Program-made: the position numbers and the translations under genes
Shown: positions 16,696-26,384 of the stretch, piece after piece
Position numbering within the stretch: position 1 is the first letter of the stretch
Layout: each line of letters opens with the position of its first letter
The notes under the pieces: model-generated
Seen by the model: only the letters and a program-made list of their open reading frames with translations
What the model was told of the DNA's origin: nothing
The model's database searches: none
Assembly (NCBI GenBank): GCA_020160755.1
Contig: JAIUPN010000001.1
Coordinates: forward strand, 434,001-498,000
Source of the DNA: Pseudomonadota bacterium
Lineage (GTDB): Bacteria > Pseudomonadota > Alphaproteobacteria > Sphingomonadales > Sphingomonadaceae
Direction: 5' to 3'
Length of the DNA: 64,000 bases

Positions 16696-18336
16696 TCAGA
16701 CCGCGGGTGCGCGCGCCGTCGCCGCCTTGTCCCATTGCCCCTCGACCGGGTCCTTGAGCATGAAGGCCGTCACGAGGAATGCGACAAGCACCACGCCCCA
16801 TGTGTACCACAGGCCGGCATAGGCATTGCCCGTCTTCGCGATGATGAAGCTGGCGATCAGCGGCAGGAAACCGCCGAAATAGCCGGTGCCGAGATGATAG
16901 GGGATCGACAGCGACGAATAGCGGACGTGCGGCGGAAACATTTCGGACAGCAGCGCCGCGACGGGGCCATAGGTGAAGCCCGACAACGCGCTGAGGCCGA
17001 GCAGCGCAAGGAAGATGACAAAGAGGCTGCCCGCGCCGGGAACCTGCTTCGCGAAATTATATCCCGTCGCTTCGAGCGCGGGCTGCAAGAGCGCCGGATC
17101 CTCGCTCGCAACCTCGCGATCGCCGATCCGGATCGTCACGCTGTCAAAACCGCTTTCGGTCGCGACCACCGTATAGGGCACGCCCAGCTTGGTCAGCTCG
17201 CCCAGCGTGCGCCCGCACGCCGTTTTCTGTTTCTGCGCGAAGGGATCGAAGCTGCACTGCGACCCCGTCACCATCACCGGCGCGCGTTCGGCGGCGGCGG
17301 TCAGAGCGGGGTTTCCGACGCTGCCCATCCACCAGAAGAGCGGGAAGAGCAGCACCAGCGTCGCGGCATAGCCCCACACGATCGGTTTCTTGCGACCGAC
17401 ACGATCGGACAGACGACCCGCCCAGATGAAGAAGCCCATGCCGACCGCGGCGGCACAGCCGACGATGATTTCGGCGGCGGTGTCCTCGACCTTCATCGGC
17501 CCTTTGAGGAAAGAGAGGCCCGAGAACATCGCGGTGTACCAGATCACCGTCAGCCCCGCCGCGATACCGAACAGCGCGATGAAGATACGGCGCGGGTTCC
17601 CGGGATAGGTGAAGCTTTCCTTGAGCGGGTTCTTCGCGAGTTCGCCCTCCGCCTTCATCGCCTGGAACACCGGGCTTTCGGACAGTTTCAGGCGCATCCA
17701 CAGCGAAATCGCGAGCAGGATGATCGAGAGCAGGAAGGGCACGCGCCAGCCCCAGCTTTCCCACACCGCATCGGGCATCAGCGCCTTGCATCCGAGCACG
17801 ACGATCAGGCTGAGCACAAAGCCGCCCACGACGCTGGCCTGGATGAAGCTGGTATAGAAACCGCGCTTTCCGGGCGGCGAATGTTCGGCGACATAGACCG
17901 CCGCGCCGCCATATTCGCCGCCGAGCGCGAGGCCTTGCAGCACGCGGAGCAGGATCACGATGATCGGCGCGGCGATCCCGATCGTCGCGGCCGACGGGAT
18001 CAGCCCGACGCCGGCGGTGGCGATGCCCATCAGCGTGACGGTAACGAGGAAGGTGTATTTGCGCCCGAGCCGGTCGCCGAGGAAACCGAACAGCACCGCA
18101 CCGAGGGGCCGAAAACCGAAACCGACCGCGAAGCCGGCCCACACGAGCAGCGTTTCGAGCGTCGCATTGTCGCTGGGGAAAAAAGCCTTGCCGATGATCG
18201 CCGCGAGGGTGCCGTAAATGAAGAAATCATACCATTCGAACACCGTACCCGCCGACGATGCGGCGATGACCATGCGAATATCCTTCGCGGTCGGTTCGTA
18301 AACGGCGCCCGGTCCGGCGGCGGCACTTTCGGTCAT
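16696..18336 (-). CDS. MFS transporter, metabolite:H+ symporter type, with a large extracytoplasmic insertion
   Basis: Twelve-helix major facilitator of 546 residues. The signature GDRLGRK (87-93) between helices 2 and 3 and SDRVGRK (310-316) in the second half, plus FEWYDFFIYG in helix 1 and GLALGGEYGGA (135-145), mark the metabolite:H+ symporter subfamily that carries carboxylates, betaines or shikimate. Residues about 339-435, between helices 9 and 10, form an unusual insertion of some 95 residues with two cysteines (361, 374); by topology it should face the periplasm. It is divergent from a cyclase-family hydrolase gene with 115 bases between starts, suggesting uptake of that enzyme's substrate or a related compound. 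Confidence 0.9.
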   Translation of the reverse strand: MTESAAAGPGAVYEPTAKDIRMVIAASSAGTVFEWYDFFIYGTLAAIIGKAFFPSDNATLETLLVWAGFAVGFGFRPLGAVLFGFLGDRLGRKYTFLVTVTLMGIATAGVGLIPSAATIGIAAPIIVILLRVLQGLALGGEYGGAAVYVAEHSPPGKRGFYTSFIQASVVGGFVLSLIVVLGCKALMPDAVWESWGWRVPFLLSIILLAISLWMRLKLSESPVFQAMKAEGELAKNPLKESFTYPGNPRRIFIALFGIAAGLTVIWYTAMFSGLSFLKGPMKVEDTAAEIIVGCAAAVGMGFFIWAGRLSDRVGRKKPIVWGYAATLVLLFPLFWWMGSVGNPALTAAAERAPVMVTGSQCSFDPFAQKQKTACGRTLGELTKLGVPYTVVATESGFDSVTIRIGDREVASEDPALLQPALEATGYNFAKQVPGAGSLFVIFLALLGLSALSGFTYGPVAALLSEMFPPHVRYSSLSIPYHLGTGYFGGFLPLIASFIIAKTGNAYAGLWYTWGVVLVAFLVTAFMLKDPVEGQWDKAATARAPAV

Positions 18337-18451
18337 ATACTCTCCCCCGCCCCATCGCCTTTTGCATGGGGCTTTCGCCCTTCTCTACCGGGCAAGCGTC
18401 GCCGCGCAAGCCTTCTTGGCGTGGCGCCAATCCGGTGGCAGGATGGTATCC

Positions 18452-19219
18452 ATGCAGTTCATCGACCTCTCGATCCCGATCACCAACGACGTGGTGTCAG
18501 ACCCGCCGGTGATGCGCCCGAACATCACCTATATGACCCACGAAAATACGTGGGAGCAGATCGCGATGTTCTTCCCCGGACTGACGCGCGAGGATTTGCC
18601 CGACGGCGAAGGCTGGGCGGTCGAAATGCTGTCGCTGAGCACGCACAACGGCACGCATATGGATGCGCCCTGGCATTATCATTCGACGACCGACAGCGGC
18701 GCGTCGCCCGCTCCCTCGATCGACGAAGCGCCGCTCGATCTCTTCTTCCGCCCCGGCGTCAAACTCGACTTTTCGGATCGCCCGCACGGTCATGTCGTCA
18801 GCGGCGCCGAGGTCGCGGCCGAACTCGCGCGGATCGGGCACGACCTCCAGTCGTTCGACATCGTGCTCGTCCAGTCGGGCGCCGTTTATGGCACCGACAA
18901 TTTCACCGACCAGGGCTGCGGGATGGGCGCCGAAGCGACGCTCTATCTGACGGAACGCGGCGTACAGGTCGTCGGCACCGACGCGTGGAGCTGGGACGCG
19001 CCATTCAGCTATACCGCGAAGCGCTGGGCCGAGATGCGCGACCCGTCGATCATCTGGGAAGGGCATAAGGCGGGGCGTATCCGCCCCTATTACCAGATCG
19101 AGAAGCTGACCAACCTTGCCGCGATCCCCGCGACGGGGTTCACCTTCAGCTGCTTCCCTGTGAAGATCGAACGCGCGAGCGCGGGCTGGATCCGGGCGGT
19201 GGCGCTGGTGGACGGCTGA
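18452..19219 (+). CDS. Cyclase-family metal-dependent hydrolase (kynurenine formamidase-like)
   Basis: A 255-residue enzyme of the cyclase family that includes arylformamidase and isatin hydrolase. The metal-binding signature HNGTHMDAPWHYH is at about 67-79, and FDIVLVQSGAVYG and GVQVVGTDAWSWDAPF follow as in the family core. These enzymes hydrolyse amide or lactam bonds of aromatic compounds using Zn or Mn. The substrate here is not determined. The ATG at 18452 has AGGA (18440-18443) eight bases upstream; an ATG three codons earlier overlaps that site. It is divergent from the MHS-type transporter, so the two probably act on one pathway. Confidence 0.87.
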   Translation: MQFIDLSIPITNDVVSDPPVMRPNITYMTHENTWEQIAMFFPGLTREDLPDGEGWAVEMLSLSTHNGTHMDAPWHYHSTTDSGASPAPSIDEAPLDLFFRPGVKLDFSDRPHGHVVSGAEVAAELARIGHDLQSFDIVLVQSGAVYGTDNFTDQGCGMGAEATLYLTERGVQVVGTDAWSWDAPFSYTAKRWAEMRDPSIIWEGHKAGRIRPYYQIEKLTNLAAIPATGFTFSCFPVKIERASAGWIRAVALVDG

Positions 19220-19231
19220 ACGGTCAAGATC

Positions 19232-19260
19232 GACCGAAGCCGGTCATTTGTCGGTCTTTT
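19232..19260 (+). terminator. Possible terminator after the cyclase gene
   Basis: GACCGA (19232-19237) can pair with TCGGTC (19251-19256), and TTTT follows directly. The stem is only six base pairs with a 13-base loop, so the call is tentative. It is 12 bases past the cyclase stop. Confidence 0.4.
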
Positions 19261-19349
19261 GCACCAACCGATAGTCCAGCGCTGATGAAAAATGCCTGTT
19301 TGATGGCATGAAACCGAAGACAGCGACAATGGGTCGAGATGGAGCCGCT

Positions 19350-19808
19350 CTATACCGCCATCACTAACTCGAACCGTTCGCAAGCAATTTCGAGGTCGTC
19401 ATTGACGATGTAGGAGCTGCCCGCCAGCACGCGTCGATAATATGCTTCATGTGCCGTCCGCCACCATTCCAGCGTGAGATCTCCTTCGCCTTCGTCCCTG
19501 GCGAAGGCAGCGTCGACCTCACACAGCCGCCTGATTTCGACCGATGCGGTGCGAATGACCGCCTTCGCTTCGCCTGCCCAATTCGTGACAATCGCGTAGT
19601 CGCCGGGGCGAGGTATCGGATCGCCGGCCAGCCGAAGCTCGGCAATCGAGGTGGCGGTCGCGCGCTTGCGTTCCGTTGCGACCAGCTCGGCGCATAAGTC
19701 AGCGTCTGACCTGTTGTCGCAAAAGTGGAAGCTTATAGGAACATCGACGGGCGCCGCGGGATTCGCTGCCCGGTAAACATTCCAGATCTGTAAAATCGAA
19801 GGATGCAT
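19350..19808 (-). CDS. ASCH-domain protein
   Basis: A 152-residue cytoplasmic protein consisting of one ASCH domain, a beta-barrel fold related to PUA that binds RNA or modified nucleosides; some members are amidohydrolases of N4-acetylcytidine. Visible features are ELRLAGDPIPRPGDYAIVTN and the following VIRTASVEIR, then a WWRTAHEAYY stretch that fits the ASCH C-terminal helix, and a closing strand CERFELV. The role here is not known. The gene stands alone, and its promoter is so close to the ATG that the transcript should be leaderless. Base composition is a little less GC-rich than that of neighbours. Confidence 0.82.
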   Translation of the reverse strand: MHPSILQIWNVYRAANPAAPVDVPISFHFCDNRSDADLCAELVATERKRATATSIAELRLAGDPIPRPGDYAIVTNWAGEAKAVIRTASVEIRRLCEVDAAFARDEGEGDLTLEWWRTAHEAYYRRVLAGSSYIVNDDLEIACERFELVMAV

Positions 19809-19814
19809 TGATAC

Positions 19815-19843
19815 AGTATATCAGCGGCTGCGCTCATCTTCAA
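19815..19843 (-). promoter_or_regulatory. Sigma-70 type promoter of the ASCH gene, predicted leaderless
   Basis: On the minus strand TTGAAG (19843-19838) and TATACT (19820-19815) are separated by 17 bases. The A of the ASCH start codon is seven bases past the -10 box, where transcription would begin. No ribosome binding site is seen before the ATG, which agrees with a leaderless mRNA. Confidence 0.6.
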
Positions 19844-19979
19844 TGAAGTCAACGCCATAACGATGCGATCAGCGTCAATTTCCCGTCGCCGTCGAATGGC
19901 CTCTATCGGATCGCGCTTTCCGGCAAGCGCCTGACAGCTTCACACCCAGACGCAGACGCAAAGGACCGTTGCGTGGTGC

Positions 19980-20240
19980 TTACGCCCGCCCGGTCAGCAC
20001 GTCGGGGTCGGCCCAGCCGTTCACATAGGCGACGTAATAGAGGACGAAGGTCACCGTCGCGGCGATCGTCATCTGCAGCAGGATGCGTCCGGGGCGAAAG
20101 GTGGCGGGTGCGCCGGGTTCCTGTCCGCGCACCAGCGGCGTCGCATCATCGCTCGCGCGCCGGCCATGGAAGGGCAGCACGAAGAAAGCGCTGAACGCCC
20201 AGAACAGCAGGTAGATGGCGAGGGCCGAAGTCCATTTCAT
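19980..20240 (-). CDS. DUF1467-family small membrane protein
   Basis: An 86-residue protein with two membrane helices (about 5-24 and 56-77) and a short Arg-rich loop between them. The helix-loop pattern LLFWAFSAFFVLPFHGRR followed by GRILLQMTIAATV matches the alphaproteobacterial DUF1467 family. Function unknown. It starts 16 bases after the ribonuclease J gene and is the last gene of the long nuo-birA-coaX-rnj run. The ATG at 20240 is used; the reading frame continues upstream inside rnj without conserved sequence. Confidence 0.85.
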   Translation of the reverse strand: MKWTSALAIYLLFWAFSAFFVLPFHGRRASDDATPLVRGQEPGAPATFRPGRILLQMTIAATVTFVLYYVAYVNGWADPDVLTGRA

Positions 20241-20256
20241 TGCAGTCGTTCCCCGA

Positions 20257-21891
20257 TCAGATTTCGACGAGCATGACGTCGACGACGGGCTTTTTTCCCG
20301 TCCAGTCGGTCGCGACGCGGCGCACCCCGAGGCGGATCGCCTCGCGCAGCCGCTCCTCGTCGCGCGCGGGGCCGGTGGCCGCCTGCTCGGCGGCTTCGCG
20401 CATTTCGTCGATGAAGGCTTCACGCTCATCCTCGACCGGCACACCGCGGTAACTGACCGCGCTTTCGACGAAGCGCTTGTCGGAGAAGATCACCGCAACG
20501 GTGATATGGCCGTTGAGCGACAGCTTGCGGCGTTCGTTGATCGTCTCGCCGTCGGCGGGCAGGATGACATCGCCGTCGAGGATCAGCCGCCCCGCATGAA
20601 CGCGCTCGACGATCTTCGCCGCGCCCGGCGCCAGCTTCACCAAGTCGCCATTTTCCTGCACCAGCGCATTCGGCACGCCCGTTTCGAGCGCGAAGCGGGC
20701 CTGTTCGTGCATATGGCGGATTTCGCCATGGACCGGCAGGACGAGTTTCGGGCGCAGCCAGCCGTAGAGCGCGGCGAGTTCGGGCTGCCCCGGGTGGCCG
20801 CTGACGTGAATATGCGCCTGCTTTTCGGTGACCGTCAGCACGTCCTTGGCGGCGAGCTGGTTCATGATCCGCCCGATTGCGACCTCGTTGCCGGGGATCT
20901 GCTTCGACGAGAAGACGACGGTGTCGCCCGCCTCGAGCTTGATCTGGTGGATGTCGGCCGCCATGCGCGCGAGCGCCGCGCGCGGTTCGCCCTGTCCGCC
21001 CGTCGCGATCACCATCACCTTGTTGCGCGGTAGGCGCATCGCCTCGTCGAAATCGACCGTCGGCGGGAAATCCTTGAGATAGCCGACCGAACGCGCGACG
21101 CCGAGGATGCGGTCGAGCGAGCGGCCCGCGACGCACAGGCTGCGCCCCGTCGCCTTCGCCACTGCGCCCAGCGTCGCGAGGCGCGCGGCGTTCGATGCGA
21201 AAGTGGTGACGACCACCCTTCCCTTCGCCGCGCCGACCGCCTGCTCCAGCCCCTTGCGCAGGCCGCCCTCGCTGCCCGAGGCTTCGGGATTGAAGGCATT
21301 GGTCGAATCGCAGACGAGAACGTCGATGCCTTCATCGCCGATGGCCGTGAGAGCTGCCGCGGTTGCGGGCTGCCCAAGGATCGGTTCGTCGTCGAGCTTC
21401 CAGTCGCCGGTGTGGAAGACGCGGCCATAGGGCGTGTCGATCACCACCGCGCTCATCTCGAGGATCGAGTGCGCGAGCGGGATCAGCCGGATGCCGAAGG
21501 GGCCGAGCTGGAAATTGTCGTCGATATCGACGGTGCGCAGGTCGACGTCCTTCTCCAGCCCCTCTTCGGCGAGCTTGTGCGCGATCAGCCCCGCGGTGAA
21601 GCGGTTGGCATAGAGCGGCACGCCGAGGTCGGCGGCGAGATAGGGCAGCGCGCCGATATGATCCTCGTGCCCGTGCGTCAGGACAATGCCGAGCAGGTCC
21701 TTCTTGCGATCCTCGATGAATTCGAGGTCGGGCATGACGATGTCGATGCCGGGATAATCATGGCTGCCGAAGGTCACGCCGAGGTCGGCCATGATCCATT
21801 TGCCGTCGCAGCCATAAAGATTGGCGTTCATGCCGATCTCGCCCGATCCGCCCAATGCGAGAAAAAGCAGCTCCTTGCCCGGAGTCGTCAT
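20257..21891 (-). CDS. rnj: Ribonuclease J
   Basis: Metallo-beta-lactamase/beta-CASP ribonuclease with 5'-3' exo- and endonuclease activity in RNA maturation and decay. The 544-residue product shows the metal motif [15 protein letters not shown] near residue 75, then [12 protein letters not shown], the beta-CASP region, and the C-terminal SGHPGQPEL and [11 protein letters not shown] motifs. The start at 21891 overlaps the coaX stop (ATGA), so translation is coupled to coaX. The birA-coaX-rnj-DUF1467 order downstream of nuoN is, as I recall, conserved in many alphaproteobacteria. Confidence 0.95.
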   Translation of the reverse strand: MTTPGKELLFLALGGSGEIGMNANLYGCDGKWIMADLGVTFGSHDYPGIDIVMPDLEFIEDRKKDLLGIVLTHGHEDHIGALPYLAADLGVPLYANRFTAGLIAHKLAEEGLEKDVDLRTVDIDDNFQLGPFGIRLIPLAHSILEMSAVVIDTPYGRVFHTGDWKLDDEPILGQPATAAALTAIGDEGIDVLVCDSTNAFNPEASGSEGGLRKGLEQAVGAAKGRVVVTTFASNAARLATLGAVAKATGRSLCVAGRSLDRILGVARSVGYLKDFPPTVDFDEAMRLPRNKVMVIATGGQGEPRAALARMAADIHQIKLEAGDTVVFSSKQIPGNEVAIGRIMNQLAAKDVLTVTEKQAHIHVSGHPGQPELAALYGWLRPKLVLPVHGEIRHMHEQARFALETGVPNALVQENGDLVKLAPGAAKIVERVHAGRLILDGDVILPADGETINERRKLSLNGHITVAVIFSDKRFVESAVSYRGVPVEDEREAFIDEMREAAEQAATGPARDEERLREAIRLGVRRVATDWTGKKPVVDVMLVEI

Positions 21892-22679
21892 ATTGTTGGC
21901 TTCCGTTGATGATAAAGGTGCATCAGCCCGTTCAGTGTCAGGTCGGGTTCGATACGATCGAACAGGTGTCCCTGTTCCTGAAAAAGTGTCGCAAGGCCGC
22001 CCGTCGCGATGACCGTGAGCGGCTTGCCGATCTCGGTCTTCATGCGCGCGATCAGACCTTCCATCATCGAGACATAGCCCCAATAGACGCCGATCAGCAT
22101 CTGACTTTCGGTCGTGCGGCCGATCACGGTCGTCGTAGCGGGTGCTTCAATCGCTATGCGCGGCAGCTTCGCAGCCGCGGCGACAAGCGCTTCGAGCGAC
22201 AGGTTGACGCCGGGCGCGATGATCCCGCCGAGATAGGCGCCATCGGGGCCGATATGGTCGAGCGTCGTCGCGGTGCCGAAACTGATGACGAGCTTGTCCT
22301 TGCCGGGCTCGACCGCCTGCGCCGAGATCGCATTGACCGCGCGGTCGGCGCCCACGGACTGCGGCTCGTCGACCTTGAGCGCGATGCCCCAGGTTACCGG
22401 TTCGCGCCCCGCGACGAGCGCATCGACGCCAAAATATTTCACCGCCAGCAGCTGGAGATTGTGGAGCGCACGCGGGACGACGGTCGAAATGATCACCGCC
22501 TCGACATGGGCGCGGTCGTGGCCCTCGATGCGCATCAGCTGGTCGAGCCACACCATATATTCGTCCGCGGTTCGCCGGTCGTCGGTCGCGATGCGCCAGC
22601 GCGCAAGCAGTTCGGTGCCGCGAAACAGCGCGAATTTGGCATTGGTGTTGCCGACATCGATCGCGAGCAGCACGGTCAA
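21888..22679 (-). CDS. coaX: Type III pantothenate kinase
   Basis: Catalyses ATP-dependent phosphorylation of pantothenate, the first step of coenzyme A synthesis. The 263-residue product has the phosphate-binding start [16 protein letters not shown], the interface motif [11 protein letters not shown], and [11 protein letters not shown] followed by [11 protein letters not shown], all typical of the ASKHA-fold type III enzyme. The start is TTG at 22679, which overlaps the birA stop codon in AATTGA, with AAGGAGG just upstream; GTG at 22673 is an alternative that is better spaced from that site. The stop overlaps the rnj start. Confidence 0.92.
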   Translation of the reverse strand: MTVLLAIDVGNTNAKFALFRGTELLARWRIATDDRRTADEYMVWLDQLMRIEGHDRAHVEAVIISTVVPRALHNLQLLAVKYFGVDALVAGREPVTWGIALKVDEPQSVGADRAVNAISAQAVEPGKDKLVISFGTATTLDHIGPDGAYLGGIIAPGVNLSLEALVAAAAKLPRIAIEAPATTTVIGRTTESQMLIGVYWGYVSMMEGLIARMKTEIGKPLTVIATGGLATLFQEQGHLFDRIEPDLTLNGLMHLYHQRKPTI

Positions 22680-23479
22680 TTCCCCTCCTTCGCGGGTCGT
22701 TGCAGTTCGACGTCGCCCGCGTGGATCAGCATGACCTCTCCGCCCGCACGGCGCAAGCGCAGCGCCCCATCGGGTGCGAGGCCGTCGAATGTTCCGTCGA
22801 TTCCCTGTTCGGATACGCGCAGCGGTGTCCCGATCGGGTGCGCCTGCGTGGTCCACGCGGCGGTAATGCGGTCGATGCCTTCGTGCCGCCAGGTCCACAG
22901 CGCATCGGTCAGCGCGACTGCGAGCACTTCGGCGAAGCGGTCGCGGTCGATCGTCACGCCCTTGTCGGCAAAGCAGACGGTGGGCCGGTCGGGCAGTTCG
23001 GGTGCCGAAACCAGATTGACCCCCATACCGATGACGATGCTGTCTCCTGCCCGCTCCAGCAGGATGCCCGTGCATTTCACGCCCTCGATCAGCAGGTCGT
23101 TCGGCCACTTCAACCGGACGTCGACAGCTGGTGCGAGGGTCGCGACCGCCTTTGCCAGCGCAACGCCGGCGACGAGCGACAGGCCCGCCGGCGACGGGTC
23201 GCCCGCGGTCAGATGCACCACGGTCGATCCCATGAAATTGCCGAGCCCGTCACCCCATGCACGGCCAAGGCGTCCGCGCCCGGCGGTTTGCCGGTCGGCG
23301 ACGAGCCAATGCCCCTCGCCGACATGCTCGCCGCCTGCCAGCCGCGCCAGCAGGTCGGCGTTGGTCGAACCTGTCTGCGCGATCCGCTCTATCGGCGGGA
23401 TCAGAACAGCACCGCAGCGGCGCTGGCCGAAACGACCGCCAGCACGGGAATGAAGAGATAGCCGATGACCGAAAGCCAC
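22676..23479 (-). CDS. birA: Biotin--[acetyl-CoA-carboxylase] ligase
   Basis: Activates biotin with ATP and attaches it to the biotin carrier protein. The conserved part begins at about residue 30 ([18 protein letters not shown]) and includes [25 protein letters not shown] and GMGVNL. There is no N-terminal DNA-binding domain, so it is a ligase only. The only ATG in frame before the conserved part is at 23479, which overlaps nuoN by 79 bases; the residues between are unconserved in appearance. A CTG at 23404, in a CTGA overlap with the nuoN stop, would give a more normal length. The true start is therefore uncertain. Confidence 0.88.
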   Translation of the reverse strand: MAFGHRLSLHSRAGGRFGQRRCGAVLIPPIERIAQTGSTNADLLARLAGGEHVGEGHWLVADRQTAGRGRLGRAWGDGLGNFMGSTVVHLTAGDPSPAGLSLVAGVALAKAVATLAPAVDVRLKWPNDLLIEGVKCTGILLERAGDSIVIGMGVNLVSAPELPDRPTVCFADKGVTIDRDRFAEVLAVALTDALWTWRHEGIDRITAAWTTQAHPIGTPLRVSEQGIDGTFDGLAPDGALRLRRAGGEVMLIHAGDVELQRPAKEGN

Positions 23480-24834
23480 AGCGCGCTCGCGGTGATCACC
23501 GCATCCTCGACGATCACGCCGCCGCCCGCCGGAATCTCGGTGTCCGACTTGTCATCGAAATACATCTTCTTGATGATCGCGATGTAGTAGAATGCGCCAA
23601 TCACCGAAGCGACGATGCCCGCGACCGCCAGCGGCACGAGGTTCGCGTTCACCGCGGCCTCGAACACCAGATACTTCGGCCAGAAACCGAAGAGCGGCGG
23701 GATGCCGGCGAGGCTGAACATGAACACCGCCATTGACGCGGCGAGGCCCGGACGGCGCTGCGACAGGCCGGCCAGCGCCGGGATGCTCTCGATCTGGTTG
23801 CCGTCGGCGTCGCGCAGTTGCAGCACGACGAGGAAGGCGCCGAGCGTGGTCACGACATAGACGAGCAGATAGGTGAGCACGCCTTCGACCCCCTGCTGCG
23901 TTCCTGCAGCGAGGCCGATGAGCATGAAGCCGACGTTGTTGATCGACGAATAGGCCAGCAGGCGCTTGATATTCTTCTGCCCGATCGCGCCGACTGCACC
24001 GAGGATGATCGATGCGAGCGCGAGGAAGATGATGATCTGCTGCCAGGCGCCGACCGCAGGGCCCATCGCGTCGATCACGACGCGCGTCATCAGCGCCATC
24101 GCCGCCACCTTGGGCGCGCTGGCGAAGAAGGTCGTCACCGGAGTCGGTGCGCCCTCGTACACGTCGGGGGTCCACATGTGGAACGGCACGGCGCTGATCT
24201 TGAAACCAAGACCCGCGAGCACGAAGACGATACCGAAGATCAGCCCGATGTTGAGTTCGCCGCCGAGCACCTTCGCGATCCCGGCAAAGTCGGTCGTCCC
24301 GGTGAAGCCGTAGAGCAGCGAAATGCCGTAGAGCAGCATGCCCGACGCCAGTGCGCCGAGGACGAAATATTTGAGGCCGGCTTCGCTCGACCGGTCGTCG
24401 GTCCGCATGAAGCTGGCGAGCACATAGGCAGCAAGGCTGTTGAGCTCGAGCCCGACATAAAGCGTCATCAGGTCGCGCGACGAGGCCATGATGCCCATGC
24501 CAAGCGCGGCGAACAGGATCAAAGTCGGATATTCGGCGCGCATCGTGCCGCTGAAGAAGCGCGGCGCGATGAGGATGCTGACGAAGCTCGCAGCATAGAT
24601 CAGCAGCTTGGCAAAGCCGCCGAAGCCGTCGACCGAAAGCGTACCCGAAAAGACCGTCGTTTCGACGCCGAACAGCGCAACGACGGCAGCCGCGGCAGCG
24701 GCGAGCGTCAACAACGCGCTGAGCTGGTACAGGCCGACCTGCCGGTCACCGAGGAAGGTGCCGATCATCAGCGTGATGAGCCCGCCGATCGTCAGGATCA
24801 GTTCGGGCCAGATGAGCATCAGGTCGGCGGTCAT
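23401..24834 (-). CDS. nuoN: NADH-quinone oxidoreductase subunit N
   Basis: Antiporter-like proton-pumping subunit of complex I, 477 residues with about fourteen membrane helices. The family segments [19 protein letters not shown], the lysine-bearing [19 protein letters not shown] and [18 protein letters not shown] are present. The start overlaps the nuoM stop (ATGA at 24831-24834), and the stop is followed immediately by birA. It is the last nuo gene in the operon. Confidence 0.96.
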   Translation of the reverse strand: MTADLMLIWPELILTIGGLITLMIGTFLGDRQVGLYQLSALLTLAAAAAAVVALFGVETTVFSGTLSVDGFGGFAKLLIYAASFVSILIAPRFFSGTMRAEYPTLILFAALGMGIMASSRDLMTLYVGLELNSLAAYVLASFMRTDDRSSEAGLKYFVLGALASGMLLYGISLLYGFTGTTDFAGIAKVLGGELNIGLIFGIVFVLAGLGFKISAVPFHMWTPDVYEGAPTPVTTFFASAPKVAAMALMTRVVIDAMGPAVGAWQQIIIFLALASIILGAVGAIGQKNIKRLLAYSSINNVGFMLIGLAAGTQQGVEGVLTYLLVYVVTTLGAFLVVLQLRDADGNQIESIPALAGLSQRRPGLAASMAVFMFSLAGIPPLFGFWPKYLVFEAAVNANLVPLAVAGIVASVIGAFYYIAIIKKMYFDDKSDTEIPAGGGVIVEDAVITASALWLSVIGYLFIPVLAVVSASAAAVLF

Positions 24835-26384
24835 TGGACGCCTCCTGCGTGGCTCGATCCGTGGGTTGTTTCACCATGCGCCTTCGCGGGCTTCGGCTTG
24901 CCGGCAGCGAGATGCGCGTCGCCCGCGGGTTTCGCTGGCGCAAGCCGCGCAACCACGGTGGTCACATCGCCGCGCATCGGCGCGAGGAAGCTTTCGGGAT
25001 AGACACCCATCCACAGCGCCACGGCGGCCAAGGGCGCCAGGACTGCCCATTCGCGGGGGTTGAGATCGGGCATCGCCTTCACATCGTCCTTGGTCAGTTC
25101 GCCGAACACAACGCGGCGGTAGAGATAGAGCATATATGCGGCCCCCAGGATGATCCCGGTGGTGCAGACGAAGGCGACCCAGCTTGAGGCTTCGTAAATG
25201 CCCGCGAGGCTCAGGAATTCGCCGACGAAGCCGCTGGTGCCCGGCAGGCCGATCGACGCCATCGTGAACAGCATGAAGAACAGCGCATAGGCCGGCATGT
25301 TCACCGCAAGCCCGCCGTAGCGGTCGATCTCGCGCGTGTGGAGCCGGTCATAGATCACGCCGACGCAGAAGAAGAGCGCGGCCGAGACGACACCATGGCT
25401 GAGCATGATGATCAGCGCGCCTTCGATACCCTGCTGGTTGAACGCGAAGAGGCCCGCGGTGACGATCGCCATATGCGCGACCGACGAATAAGCGATAAGC
25501 TTTTTCATGTCGCTCTGCACCAGCGCGACGAGGCTGGTGTAGACCACGGCGATCATCGACAGGCCAAAGACGATCCACATCAGCTGCGCCGACGCATCGG
25601 GGAACATCGGCATCATGAAACGGATGAAGCCATAGGCGCCGAGCTTGAGCAGCACGCCGGCCAGGATCATCGAACCCGCGGTCGGCGCCTGCACGTGCGC
25701 GTCGGGAAGCCAGGTGTGGACGGGCCACATCGGCATTTTGACCGCAAGGCTGGCGAAGAAGGCGAGCCACAGCCAGATCTGCATTTCCGGCGGGAAATTA
25801 TAGACCAGCAGCGTCGGGATGTCGGTCGTGCCCGCTTCGTGGATCATGGCAATGATCGCGATCAGCATCAGCACCGATCCGAGCAGCGTGTAGAGGAAGA
25901 ATTTGAACGCCGCATAGATTCGGTTCGCGCCGCCCCAGATGCCGATGATGAAATACATCGGGATCAGGCCGGCTTCGAAGAAGATGTAAAAGAGCAGCAG
26001 ATCCTGCGCACAGAATACGCCGATCATGATCGTTTCCATAACGAGGAACATCGCCATGTAGAGACCGACGCGCTGCTTGATCGCGTCCCAACTGGCGAGG
26101 ATGCAAAGCGGCATCAGGAATACGCTGAGCATGATCAGCATCAGCGCCATACCGTCGATACCGAGCGCATACTGGAAACGGCCGAACAGGTCGGCGCGCT
26201 CGGTGAACTGCCACTGCGCCCCGCCAATGTCGAACTGCGCCCACATCACGCAGCCGAGGACAAAGGTTGCGAGCGTCGCGCCGAGCGCAACGAAACGCGA
26301 CATCCTGTCACCGACGAACAGGCAGAGGATGGCGGCGACCGTGGGGACCGCCAGCATCAGCGAAAGGATCGGAAAGCCGCTCAC
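24831..26384 (-). CDS. nuoM: NADH-quinone oxidoreductase subunit M
   Basis: Antiporter-like membrane subunit of complex I, 517 residues and about fourteen helices. Typical segments are [38 protein letters not shown] and [13 protein letters not shown]. The C-terminus carries an extra His/Gly/Lys-rich tail (about residues 480-517) that ends in the nuoN start. It overlaps both nuoL (26381-26384) and nuoN (24831-24834) by four bases, so the three genes are translationally coupled. Confidence 0.96.
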   Translation of the reverse strand: MSGFPILSLMLAVPTVAAILCLFVGDRMSRFVALGATLATFVLGCVMWAQFDIGGAQWQFTERADLFGRFQYALGIDGMALMLIMLSVFLMPLCILASWDAIKQRVGLYMAMFLVMETIMIGVFCAQDLLLFYIFFEAGLIPMYFIIGIWGGANRIYAAFKFFLYTLLGSVLMLIAIIAMIHEAGTTDIPTLLVYNFPPEMQIWLWLAFFASLAVKMPMWPVHTWLPDAHVQAPTAGSMILAGVLLKLGAYGFIRFMMPMFPDASAQLMWIVFGLSMIAVVYTSLVALVQSDMKKLIAYSSVAHMAIVTAGLFAFNQQGIEGALIIMLSHGVVSAALFFCVGVIYDRLHTREIDRYGGLAVNMPAYALFFMLFTMASIGLPGTSGFVGEFLSLAGIYEASSWVAFVCTTGIILGAAYMLYLYRRVVFGELTKDDVKAMPDLNPREWAVLAPLAAVALWMGVYPESFLAPMRGDVTTVVARLAPAKPAGDAHLAAGKPKPAKAHGETTHGSSHAGGVQ

